Shown here one piece after another: positions 22,766 to 32,653 of a DNA stretch of 64,000 bases. The position numbers were made by a program, and so were the translations under genes. Each line of letters opens with the position of its first letter. Position 1 is the stretch's first letter. Source of the DNA: Isoetes taiwanensis (Eukaryota; Streptophyta; Lycopodiopsida; Isoetales; Isoetaceae); the NCBI GenBank assembly GCA_021234155.1, contig JAJEKV010000030.1, forward strand, positions 8,241,890 through 8,305,889. Direction: 5' to 3'. Under the pieces are notes generated by a model. That model saw only the letters and a list, made by a program, of their open reading frames with translations, made no database searches and was not told where the DNA came from.

Positions 22766-24904
22766 GTTTTTTCAAACTATGTTTTCGTGTTTTTTTGTAA
22801 GGAATATTCTTAATACATACTCTAATATGGAGATAACTGAGTATATAAAATTGGCAGGAATTTTCATTTCTATATAATATCTTCAACACTTTACACCAAA
22901 AATTTGATCATTTGAAAAAACTTGACTGTGTAAATTTGGAGCCAGGCAGTTCTTCAGTTAAGCTACAAGTTTGCTCTCTTTGGAAAAAATCGTTCAATCC
23001 AACAGGTATGCCTTCAAAGATACCACATTTGCTGCATGATTTTTTCTCTCTTTATCACATTTTGCATCCCTTTATAACAAATTAGCATGTCTGATATAGA
23101 TGAGATGCAGCATGCATTTCCTTTGCATTCAATGACAACAGGTTGGCTTAGTTTCTATGTGGACAACATCTTTTCTTCTATGTAGGTTAACCGGTTGCAA
23201 GATTTGTGAATCAATATTATCCATTGTTGCAAGGCTATTTAGATAAGCTTAATCTTGAGAATGTGAAGATAAATGCCCTGCTTGATGTCTTACTTTCATC
23301 TCACTTTAGTCTTCCATGCCCACTAATACTTTATTTGTGTAGACATGTATATTTAGGATTTGCAGGAGTAGACGTGTATAAGGTGGAGGCATCACATCTT
23401 AAATTAGGAGAAGGAACTGCTCTGATTTTCATTAACACAGGTATGTCTGAATGCATTTCTTTCAAAACATTGTCATGGTATATTTGAATGCATTATGGAC
23501 TATGTAAGCTGGTCATAAATAGGATGACACATGTAGCATGATAAACGTAGCAGTTTACTTTTTCAGTTTTAGGATAGATAACTATCTTAGCGTTGTAATT
23601 TCCAAGATGATGCTTGCTTACATTTTTTATCATGCCTAATCATTGCTTACAATATGGGCATCCGGAACATGAATACTTAGATCTTCTATTTATATGTGTT
23701 GCAGCATGTGGATACTTGCAGACTTGCTTATCCTTGAGTAACAAAGTAAAGATACAAAGATGGTATTGTATCCATCTAAGCTAAGTTGGGGCTCGCTGTC
23801 AAACATTGCTTCCTTATGTACTTACATAGAATGACCATCTAAGATTCTGGCTTTTTAAGTGGTTCAACTCCACTTTGTAACGTTAGAAAAGCTATGTTGT
23901 ATAGCTCAAACTTTCGCAGCTTCTAATGCAAAGTTGATAATATAGTTGATTTTGCTCTAATACACAATTTAGAGATGTTTTTTTCTCATTTTGTTCATCA
24001 TTTGATATACATAGTCAAAGTGCTTTCAACTCCACCAAGATTCGAGACGGATTCAAAATATGTCTTCATTTGAATGAGGTGCACACTAAAAACATCTATA
24101 TCTATGGATATAAGGGTGGTGCATGGTTGACCAACAAAAATGATGCATAGTTCATCAACATCATGTGTAACACCATGCAACAATATGTCATGACTTTAGT
24201 GTCGGATCCCATGTTTACAACAACAAAGTGATATGGTGTGGTGTTGTTGAAAATAAATATGACAACCATATAGGAAGTCCCAATATTATATGAGGTCATA
24301 CTAAAACTATGTTGTATTTGTGGGATATTTGCATCTGCAGTATATTTTTAGCTCCCTTTTTTCGGCCATCGATAACGCCGATAACACTCTACTTTCCATC
24401 TAAAAAGCGAAAATTTGGGATCAGAATATAGAAAATTTGGGATCCAAAATTTTAAAGATATAGAATGCTAGCAGTCAGAAGCTTTGTTGGATCTTATCAA
24501 AGCTGTTGCATCTTCGAATATTTACATGTTTTACGGAGTAATAGGAAGAGTCACTTGGGCACTATATATGCCTATTTTTGCTGCATTGCATCAAACAAGT
24601 TGATTAGCTTTTTTGTGTATTTTTTTGTGTATGAAGTTCCTATGATCATAATAGAAAAATTAAAAGGATAAATGATTGCAAGAAGTATCAATATTTGCTA
24701 TGGCAGGTCTTAAAATGTGTATGCTTGACCAGCCTATTCTTGATTAAAAAGGTTCCAATTTGTCAAATGATTTGATTTTTGTTTATGTCGCTTAATTCCA
24801 AATTGTCTTGCAATGTGCACATTGGAAAAAAGTATATAATTGATTGTTTGGGCTTTAAAATTTGTGCTTACAAGACATTATAGTTTGGAACATAATGCTT
24901 CTAC
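22766..24904. other. intergenic, one weak plus-strand exon candidate
   Basis: At 23206-23487 a frame reads NQYYPLLQGYLDKLNLENVK and, after a possible intron ending ttgcag, VDVYKVEASHLKLGEGTALI followed by a donor gtatgt at 23439. It looks like coding exons, but no family is recognised. The rest (23500-24900) is AT-rich and featureless. Confidence 0.3.
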
Positions 24905-24955
24905 GACATGCATCAAGTGGGGAAAACATTGCAAAGGATTAAGTTTTATGTTCTA
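24905..24955. repeat. 51-bp dispersed repeat, copy 1
   Basis: gacatgcatcaagtgg...ttttatgttcta recurs at 27552-27602 with a single mismatch, in the same orientation. This copy is followed by the GC-rich hairpin and tRNA-like sequence. Confidence 0.88.
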
Positions 24956-24967
24956 CAAGAAACTTAT

Positions 24968-24991
24968 CGCGGCGGCCTAGCGGCCGCCGCG
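24968..24991. other. GC-rich perfect hairpin
   Basis: cgcggcggcc, loop tagc, then the exact complement. The hairpin lies at the end of a tRNA-like element in an otherwise AT-rich region. Confidence 0.9.
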
Positions 24992-25185
24992 AACGTTTCT
25001 CTTCACCAACTCATCTATACGTGGTAGAACATGCAGGATTTGAACCTACACTTTTTTTTTGCCCTTGTGTTCAGCGCCTGCATGATAGAAGGATGCTAAC
25101 CATAACGACTATAGGATGCCGTCGCGAATGTTTCTCTTTCCGGTCTTGTCTATTTTAACCTGCAGGAATTGAACCTGCACATAAC
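24968..25185 (-). mobile_element. SINE-like element(s) with tRNA-like promoter boxes
   Basis: On the minus strand 25115-25091 resembles a pol III A box (tatagtcgttatggttagc) and 25049-25033 is a T-arm, gtaggttcaaatcctgc, with a B-box core ggttcaaatcc. A second T-arm, gcaggttcaattcctgc, is at 25178-25162. Each is followed by (g)aagagaaac(g/a)ttcgcg(g/a)cgg, giving two related head-to-tail units. No acceptor stem pairs, so these are not functional tRNAs but tRNA-derived short retroposons or remnants. Confidence 0.5.
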
Positions 25186-25734
25186 ATTATAAATAAGGTC
25201 ATGTTATGCCTTAAGATCATAATATGTAGCAATGCTTGCGAGCATAGCGAACTCCAACTGCAAGCATTACTCCACCTAGGCATATATAACAACTGACATC
25301 TCATGTAGCATTTCATGCACGGTCTACACAACAACAATAACCTACACAATACAACAAAACAAAAGCCACAATATAGTAGCAGAGCATCTACATGACAGGA
25401 ACAACTCGCAACGGCATTATCTAGCAAATACTGGCTATCAGCGAGCATATCTACCAGGTCTGCAAAACTTAAACCCTACACTAGCGTATCTACCTGGTGT
25501 GAAGAAATTAGCGGCATGATACCATCGAAATATATGTCTTTACCAATTTCTTTACCAACCTGCTTATGAATATGATACATACATTACTGTACAGAAGACT
25601 ATAAATGCATTCTTGTTCTTGAAAGAAGATCAATACCTTTCATGACCTGTTGAAGCTCTTAAACTTTTTTCAAATAAAAGATCCTTTCAAATCTTAATTG
25701 ACAAAGAAGTCCTTATTTTGCATCTGGCAAGTTT
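25186..25734. other. no gene recognised
   Basis: A minus-strand frame at 25448-25155 is cysteine/leucine-rich and looks fortuitous; it overlaps the tRNA-like sequence. The word accctacactagcgtatctacc... near 25474 resembles sequence just upstream at 25450. Confidence 0.35.
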
Positions 25735-27252
25735 TCATTCCTCAAGTTTGTTCATAACTTTCTCTTTCTCATCGTCTTCCTCTACCACCTCAATGCTCTT
25801 GTTGTTAAGTGAACCTACCTGGTAAAGACAGTTTATTTGAGTAGGATGCATCCACTTCCAGGTTATTTCTAGTGTTGTATTGGATCTAGGCTTTCAGAAT
25901 CGGCTTGGAATGTGCTTTGTATAGGTTATCTGTACAATTATTTGTCCTTTCAAAACGTTCTCCAAAAAAATCCAATTATCTACAGTTTCATCAAAGGGCG
26001 ATATTCGATACTCAAGTTCACAGTGCCCGCTGGAAGCAACTAGCAGAATTGCATTGTGAAGTTATAATACTTCAAGTACAGAGCCAATGAGCTGCCATTA
26101 TCAATAAACTTCAACAAACTTCAACGCCTCATTCCAATGAGGTGTAAGGACCTATATAATTAAAACATATTAGTAACGACATTATAGTAACTAATTCCTT
26201 TCTGCTGTTTCTTAGATTTCTCGCCTTTCTTAGTGGTGTGTATGGAGCCACTCACCTTTGTCCTTTTCTTCATGCTAGTACCACCCCAGTCCGCTACAAC
26301 CAAGTCCCTGGCTTCTACAACTTGCGATAATTTTCTCGTCTATGCTAACCACCTAGAAGTAAGTTATGGCTCCACGTTTTTGAATTCAAAATATTTAGAT
26401 GGCAACCTAAAATCCCCAATAAGCTTCTTGGGAAGTGTTTGCAACTTGAATGTCTAAAAGAGCTTGGCAGAGAAAACAATTTGATGCACTCATAACATTG
26501 TGAGTCCTCATATGTCACATAGGATCCCTAGGAAAGATGAAAGGAGGAGAAATATTAATCAGGGAAGTGATATTTTCAACATTTAATGTTGTTGTAGTGA
26601 ACCATCGTGTAGCTAGTTTAAACAATGGTTAACAACAATGCTGTTTTTTACCTGTTGTCCCAGGCGGCCAGGCCTTTTATTTGCTAAACTTTAAGAAATT
26701 GGAACCATTTCTGTCCCCTTCATTCATCAGCATCTGAACATATTTGCAATGAGTCTAATACGAAATAGACATCCTTAATCTGTAATGAAAAGATGAGCAA
26801 ACATTGAGAAGGGGTTGCGCAGACTATCTGCATTCCAGGCCTACATGTTGAAGTGCTTCATACAAAAATAAAAGAAGCGGCAGTAGATGTTTTACCAGGG
26901 CAAAAGTGCAGATCCTTTGTTTAACAGATCTGAAAGGAGAAGTTGGGATTCTTAAGAGCAAAGGAAAGAGAGTGTTGGGAAATCAGCACCACAACCTTAA
27001 AAACAGAGAGGGCGTAAATCTTGCGCTTGCAGATTGATGCAGTATTCCCAAGCATCGGCAGATGAAGATACAAAAGCTAGCAAAAAAGTACACTCAATAT
27101 TCATTACCTATTGCAACCCTCGAAACTTGCATGCAAGAACTGCAAATTTGAAATGGAAATAAGGAAGAAATGGGCCGGATTGATTGAAGAGCATTACCCT
27201 TGACACTCTGTTGCCCATCACATTTCTTCCCAGGACTTAAGCCTTCGTTTTC
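25735..27252 (-). CDS. candidate multi-exon gene, 3' part, unrecognised product
   Basis: Three minus-strand segments have matching splice borders. 27252-27198: after tatctag, ENEGLSPGKKCDGQQSVKG, donor gtaatg. 26344-26256: after ggttag, RKLSQVVEARDLVVADWGGT then SMKKRTK, donor gtgagt, ending in phase 0. 25818-25735: after tttaccag, VGSLNNKSIEVVEEDDEKEK then VMNKLEE and TGA, also phase 0. The last two exons join in frame, giving a basic patch followed by an acidic C-terminal tail, as in many nuclear proteins. A further segment near 26750-26660 (MLMNEGDRNGSNFLKFSK, then a stop) is less certain. No family is recognised; intermediate exons are missing from this reading. Confidence 0.45.
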
Positions 27253-27404
27253 CTAGATACAGAGCATAGGGCATGCTGATCGCCAGTTCAGGAATCCTAA
27301 GGGACGATGCATCCCAGAATCAAAAGCTGGCCGCCCAAATTTGACGAAACAAAATAGGAAAGAGGACGGATTTGCATGTTTGTGCAGAGCTTTTTTGAGG
27401 CAGA

Positions 27405-27510
27405 CTCGCCCGGGAACGTCCGAAGTTTTTTTTTTCCTTCTTTTTTCAAGGGCACGTGTCGAACCCAGCTTCTTCAAGGGTACGTGTCGACCCCAGGTTT
27501 TTTTCTCATC
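27405..27510. repeat. 27-bp imperfect tandem duplication
   Basis: ttcaagggcacgtgtcgaac (about 27445) recurs as ttcaagggtacgtgtcgacc (about 27473). Confidence 0.8.
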
Positions 27511-27551
27511 AAAGAAAATAGGCGGGGAACATCCTTTATATATGGTTTGAT

Positions 27552-27602
27552 GACATGCATCAAGAGGGGAAAACATTGCAAAGGATTAAGTTTTATGTTC
27601 TA
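27552..27602. repeat. 51-bp dispersed repeat, copy 2
   Basis: Same-strand copy of 24905-24955; here followed by AT-rich DNA instead of the hairpin. Confidence 0.88.
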
Positions 27603-28100
27603 TGAGGTTGAAGCGAAATAGTTGGATCCATATTTTTTTATGTTCTAACTAACCATATGCTCATTTATTGAGATAAGCTATTATACTTTTATAAGACGCC
27701 CAATTTTCTATCCTCATTATATTACATTGCAAGTTTAAAGATGTAAAATATGAACAAAATAATATAATGCTCCTTAGTATCTGAACAAACTTTGCCTATT
27801 TATTGTTTTTATTTTTTCAATCACAATGGTAATGAACGAATATGCAACACACCCCATATTATTATCTCAAAATAGCAATTTTGAAGCTAGAAACTCTTTA
27901 AAAGTAAAATAATAATAATAAAAAGCTTCTTATATAGATTCATTGAGTAATGTTAGTGTTTTATATATCCCATTATCCAACAATCCATCCATTTCAATGA
28001 CACCATAATTTAATACCCCAATAAATACCTTGCTCAACAACTATGCAAACACGCATGTACTAATATCATCTTGGGTTCACAATGCACACACTATCACAAA
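27603..28100. mobile_element. AT-rich body of a likely non-autonomous Helitron
   Basis: About 500 bp of AT-rich, non-coding DNA lead into the Helitron-type 3' end at 28101-28130. The 5' TC terminus was not located, so the left border is not known and this interval is an assumption. Confidence 0.35.
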
Positions 28101-28130
28101 TGCCCGGCATCGCCGGGCACACGTTTCTAG
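28101..28130 (+). mobile_element. Helitron 3' terminus
   Basis: A perfect stem tgcccggc-atc-gccgggca (28101-28119) is followed by 7 bases and CTAG (28127-28130), then T. A short GC hairpin shortly before CTRR, with insertion before T, is the defining 3' end of rolling-circle Helitrons. Confidence 0.75.
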
Positions 28131-28537
28131 TAATTTATATGTTAACAATAGGCCAGGCCATTCAATTTATATATTTGATGCTAGAGGACCTAACGCTGGA
28201 TGAGATTTGCAGGGGGCATTATCATGTGCCAATGCATTGGTCAAATAAGACCTACTCCATGGGGCTAGCACATATGCAAAAGAGATGTCTATTGCATCGA
28301 ATAGCCAGATTGGACTATAGAGCATTGCTCAAAATACAAAACCACGTATGACCTTCAACTCTTGTCTTCGTAACACTTGTTGATAAGAACCTTGGCCACA
28401 GCCTCTCAGATGGAAATAAAAGGCATTTGTTGAGAATGCTTTGGAATTTAATTAAAAAGAACATAATATGTTAATAGTGACAAAATCAAAATCAGACAAA
28501 TAAAATGAACATCCAGCAATCAAAGTCAACAATTTTT

Positions 28538-29275
28538 CGAATATGTAGCAAAATAACAGGGGGTTCTAGGGGGATTTGATATTAATGTAAAAATAACAAT
28601 TCCTGAAACTATACACTAGATATATCCTTAAAACAATTGAATAGGTTGTTATAAAAAAAACATAGATTCAAGATAATAGGAACATTGATTAAAGTAGTTT
28701 TATTAGGACATTGAGTTATTTTGGTAGAGGTTAGAACCCCCGTATTTCATATTCTAAAATCTTAGGCAAAATCGTATAGTGGTTCGATATTCCCTCAAAA
28801 CCTTAGGCAAAATCGTATTTCATATTTCAAAATCATAGGCGCCTCCAATCATAAATGACTATAAGCGAAACGAAAGGTGCCCAGAGACCCCAACATATGA
28901 TCTGGGTCATAGGATCGACGAATCCGACGATTGTGGTAGTTCAGGGTGCATCTCGAATATATAGCAAAATAACAGGGGGTTCTAGAGGGATTTGATATGG
29001 ATGTAAAAATAACAATTTCTGAAACTATAGACTATATATATCCCTAAAACAATTGAATAGGTTGTTATAAAAAAAATATAGATTCAAGATAAAAAATAAT
29101 CATATTAGCTCACTAGGTACATTGGTTAAAATAGTCTTATCAAGACATTGAGTTATTTTGGTAGAGGTTCGAACCCCCGTATTTCATATTCTAAAATCTT
29201 AGGCAAAATCGTATAGTGGTTCGATATTCCCTCAAAACCTTAGGCAAAATTGTATTTCATATTTCAAAATTATAG
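28538..29275 (+). repeat. SINE-like tandem repeat, 416-bp period, two units
   Basis: Unit A starts cgaatatgtagcaaaataac at 28538, unit B cgaatatatagcaaaataac at 28954. Unit B holds a tRNA-like promoter: A box ttagctcactaggtac (29105-29120) and B box ggttcgaacccc (29166-29177). In unit A the A box is lost and the B box reads ggttagaacccc. Unit A is followed by a 90-bp module (about 28873-28953) with gatctgggtcataggatcga; unit B ends at 29275 without it. A third copy is at 32126-32642. Confidence 0.85.
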
Positions 29276-29291
29276 GCACCCAAACCAAAGG
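29276..29291 (+). repeat. left fragment of a terminal repeat split by an insertion
   Basis: gcacccaaaccaaagg matches, on the other strand, 43767-43752, where it continues directly into gggtttaaggggg. Here that continuation resumes only at 29919, so an insertion separates the two parts. Confidence 0.8.
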
Positions 29292-29918
29292 AAGGAAGGA
29301 AGGAAGGAAGGAAAAATTTTTAACGTCCACGGAACCCAATCGGGTTATGGGACCAAGTACATAAGGGACCGAAGTCCTGGACCGAAGTCCAAACAAGAAC
29401 ATGGGCCGAAGCCCTTAAACCAAAGCACAACGTGAGCTAGAACACAACCATCATGACCCGGATTAAAAACCACCTGGGAAAAAACCGTTGCCAGGATGAC
29501 TATGGCTGCTCACCGATCCAAAAATCCATGCCTTCATACCTCCAGCAGGCAAAGCTTCACCAAGCAACTCCGAACCGTAACCTCTTCACAACTGGGTGCT
29601 GGAAAACAGACGCCCCCAACGCCAATCGCCCAGACACGCAGGAAGGCGGGCGCCGAAAAACCGCCAGTGGAAATCGCCCATCGGAGGTGCCTCCTCACCC
29701 ATCCACCAGCCCTGCGCCAAGGCGCCAGCACCCCCAGGTATGCGCGCAGGCGGACATCCACTCAGGCACACACAGGGGCGCCATCCTTCACTGCCGCTGC
29801 TCCAACGCCATCCATCATTGCATCCGCTCGGGCAGGCCTCAGGCAGCGCCTCAGGCAGGCGCCAGGCGCCAGGCGCAGGAGAAGAAGAGGAGAGAGAGGA
29901 CCTTAGAAGGACCACCCT
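29292..29918 (-). mobile_element. short non-LTR insertion sharing the LINE 3' end
   Basis: On the minus strand this 0.6-kb insert ends with the LINE family 3' sequence (hairpin ggattaaaaaccacc...gggaaaaaacc, then ccaatcgggttatgggacc and acgtccacgg at 29323-29332) and a (CCTT)n tail (29288-29315). Its 5' part (about 29530-29915) is GC-rich and shows no reverse transcriptase motif, so it is either a truncated diverged LINE or a SINE that borrowed the LINE 3' end. AAAGG flanks both sides (29287-29291; 29919-29923) as a possible target duplication. Open frames across the GC-rich part exist on both strands and are judged fortuitous. Confidence 0.65.
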
Positions 29919-30052
29919 AAAGGGGGTTTAAGGGGGATTTTAATTTAAATGTGTTAAATGCAATGGTTTGTGTTAATAATGTTAATGGCAGTTGTGTGTT
30001 GATTGTTATATTAAAAAAAAAATTGGGCCCTTCGGGCCCTAACTAAAGCAAA
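29919..30052 (+). repeat. terminal repeat with GGGCCC hairpin, plus copy
   Basis: aaagggggtttaagggggat through gggcccttcgggccctaac matches the complement of 43754-43617, upstream of the large minus-strand ORF. The hairpin gggccc-ttc-gggccc is at 30025-30039. Beyond 30052 the similarity ends. Confidence 0.85.
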
Positions 30053-30739
30053 CATAGGTAAACTTTATGGGCCAATTAGCCTGTTTATGAAAGTATGTAA
30101 GTGCCAAGAAATATACACTATAGAGGTTGTTTATGTAAGTACATGAGTGCCAAAAAATAAACAACTGTAAGAATATGGTGATTTGCTATATAGAATCTAA
30201 CCATCAAATAGTAAGAACAAAGAACAAAGGATATGTAGAAAATGCATGGATATAAATATCTTATTTGAGCACCACAATCTCATAGAGTCATTTGCACCAT
30301 TAAATATTGAGAACAAAGAACATGTAGCAAATGTATATGATACATAATATCTAGCATTATAACTAGCATTATAAAAACATTGAACTTGGCGGCAACTGCC
30401 CAATAAATTTTAAATATCCCATTTCATATTAGAGAGGCTATAATGCTTTGGGCTTGTCAAGCCTTTATCTCAAATGCATTACCCGACATGCGCTTGAAAC
30501 AAATTTATTTTCTTTAAAAGCATCTTCTAGCATTTTGCATTACCATATATTACAAAAAGCAGGCAATTCAGGACATCCAAAGGACACTGTTTCAACCACA
30601 GGAAGTGGAAAATCCGTTATTCTGCTACCTTGTAGTCTCTGCAGTATCAGTACAAACAGAATTTAAAATGTGAACTTTAATTTCAAAGTACAAACTATGA
30701 GAATGCATATTACAATCATACCTAGCAGATGTGATGGGA
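30053..30739. other. no gene recognised
   Basis: Short diverged direct repeats (tgtttatgaaagtatg/tgtttatgtaagtac near 30085 and 30130; aacaaagaacatgtag-like words near 30215 and 30310). No coding signal. Confidence 0.4.
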
Positions 30740-30870
30740 CAGGATGCTGTGAATAATGGCATATACATTAAGCAGAGAATAAGGAGGTAGCCTTCCAATA
30801 TCACGGAGTCCTCCGGTTAAGATATTAGATTCTGGACTTCCAATATGACAGAGTTGTCCAGTTAAAGAAT
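30740..30870 (-). pseudogene. possible LRR fragment
   Basis: A minus-strand frame reads SNSLTGQLCHIGSPESNILT then GGLRDIGRLPPYS. N.LTG.L..IG is the plant extracellular LRR pattern, here present as two copies of a 51-bp DNA duplication. The repeat period (17 residues) is shorter than the normal 24, so the second copy may come from a local duplication. No kinase or transmembrane part is seen. Confidence 0.35.
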
Positions 30871-31433
30871 TAGATTCTACAACAATCTGTGTACCGAAGG
30901 CTTTTTTCTAGTAAAAAAAGCACCAAGAAATGAATAAACATTTGTTTGAACACCACATACTGCTTCTTAAGAGGTAAATTCCAAAAGCTAAGCTTTAGGA
31001 GGACTTGCAATTCCCTTGCGAGTATAATCTGCAGCCAGAACATAACTGAGGCATATTCTGCACGACTGCTGTTTACAGAAAAACATGTGAGCCTTTCAAA
31101 TATTGTTACAGAGATATCATCCAACACAAGATTTAGCTCCCTTGTCAAAAAACATATTCTCATGCAATGAAGACATCCAACCTATCTTTTCTGCTTCATT
31201 TTGTACTTGAACTTAGAGATTCCCTGAATAGAATGAGGAATCAGGTTGAATAGGGCAAGAGATGGTGGGCAATTTGTTCGTGAAAGTCCAGCTCTAGTAA
31301 GGGAAAATCTCAGACTTAAGGCACCGAACATAAACCTATGATGATAGCTTTTTATATGTGGTTGTGCAACAAATTTCATAAACAATAAGGTCATAAAACA
31401 ATATTGAAATGATAAGGAACCAGTAAAACTAAC

Positions 31434-31840
31434 CATGTTTCCAATCCAATGTAAACTAAATGGCTTTGGCCTTCTGTAGAAATGCCACATCAAGCAGGGC
31501 AGCTGCACACCATAAAAGAAAAAGTCTAACCAAAAGGATTTTGCTGTTTTAAATCCAGAAATTGGAAACTGGTGCTTACCACGTATGTAGACGGAAGATA
31601 AGCAAATCCACCTATAAACCCTTGGAGATCACCGAAAAATGGCACAGCCAAAGCAACCAAACAAGTGGAGTCTGCACGTATTTACAGTTCTGCATATTCC
31701 TTTCAAACATACATCATTATGATAAGCAGATATTTTTACTTACATATATAAAGCAATCGGCTAAGCATACAAATCGATGCCCTTGGTTTCACATGTATAC
31801 TCTTCTCAATGAATTCTTCAAGTTTGTTAAAAAATGGCAT
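31434..31840 (-). pseudogene. lysine/histidine-type amino-acid transporter, three-exon fragment
   Basis: Exon 1 (31840-31744): MPFFNKLEEFIEKSIHVKPR, donor gtaagt. Exon 2 (31671-31580): after gtgcag, CLVALAVPFFGDLQGFIGGF then AYLPSTYV, donor gtaagc. Exon 3 (31502-31434): after tgtgcag, LPCLMWHFYRRPKPFSLHWI then GNM, donor gttagt; exons 2 and 3 join in phase 0. This is the C-terminal half of LHT-type proton/amino-acid symporters (P..D..E, PFFG.L.GF.GGFAF.P..Y.LPC.MW, KP..FSL.W). Upstream of 31840 the family sequence stops abruptly, and the final transmembrane exon is not found downstream, so it is a fragment or pseudogene. Confidence 0.75.
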
Positions 31841-32125
31841 CAGACGACAGAAGAACATGGCCTTGCCGCCCTTGCCTTGGCTCCACCGAGGCCTTTCCGA
31901 AACCCTAGAAATGGTTCACGTTTTATTTTTTCATGAGAAAAGGGCTTTCATTATAAGCCTTTTTGAATTAAAAAAAGGCTTTCTTTGCATGAAAACCTTG
32001 GTGCACTTTAGATGTACTGATTAGTATGCCTCGTGCAATACGCCCATGAAATCATATGAAAACCATGCCAAAAGCGTATAAAATCACAAAAAAAAACCCC
32101 TGTTATAATGCTAGATATGCAAAAT

Positions 32126-32642
32126 GAGAGGTGCCCAGAGACCTCAACATACGATCTGGGTCGTAGGATCGACAAATCTGACAACCGTGGTAGTCCAGGA
32201 TGCACCTCGTTTAGAAATATGTAGCAAAATAACAGGGGGTTCAAGAGGGATTTGATATATGTAAAAATAACAATTCCTGAAACTATAGACTATATATATC
32301 CCTAAAACAATTTAATAGATTGTTATAAAAAAAAAACATAGATTTAAGATAAAAAATAATCACATAAGCTCACTGGGTACATTGTTTAGAGTAGTCTTAT
32401 TAGGACATTGAGTTATTTTGGTAGAGGTTCGAACCCCCATATTTCATATTCTAAAATCTTAGGCAAAACCGTTCCCTCAAAATCTTAGGCGAAATCGTAT
32501 TTTTATATTCAAAATCATAGGCACCTCCAATCATAAATGACTATAAGCGAGACGAGAGGTGTCCAGAGGCCCCAACATACGATCTGGGTCGTAGGATCGA
32601 CAAATCCGACGACTATGGTAGTCCACAGTGCACCTCGTTTAG
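32126..32642 (+). repeat. SINE-like repeat, third copy, with both flanking modules
   Basis: A core of about 325 bp with A box taagctcactgggtac (32365-32380) and B box ggttcgaacccc (32426-32437) lies between two 89-bp direct repeats (32126-32214 and 32554-32642) that share gatctgggtcgtaggatcga and end cacctcgtttaga. The module spacing of 428 bp is close to the 416-bp period at 28.5-29.3 kb. Confidence 0.88.
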
Positions 32643-32653
32643 AAAAACTATGT

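Noticed and set aside
25033-25119. tRNA gene
   Set aside because: T-arm and A box are present, but no acceptor stem pairs and the anticodon region is not foldable; called SINE-like instead.
29453-29931. Several overlapping long frames on both strands
   Set aside because: The stretch is GC-rich and part of a non-LTR insertion; frames are proline/arginine-rich in all phases, as expected from composition.
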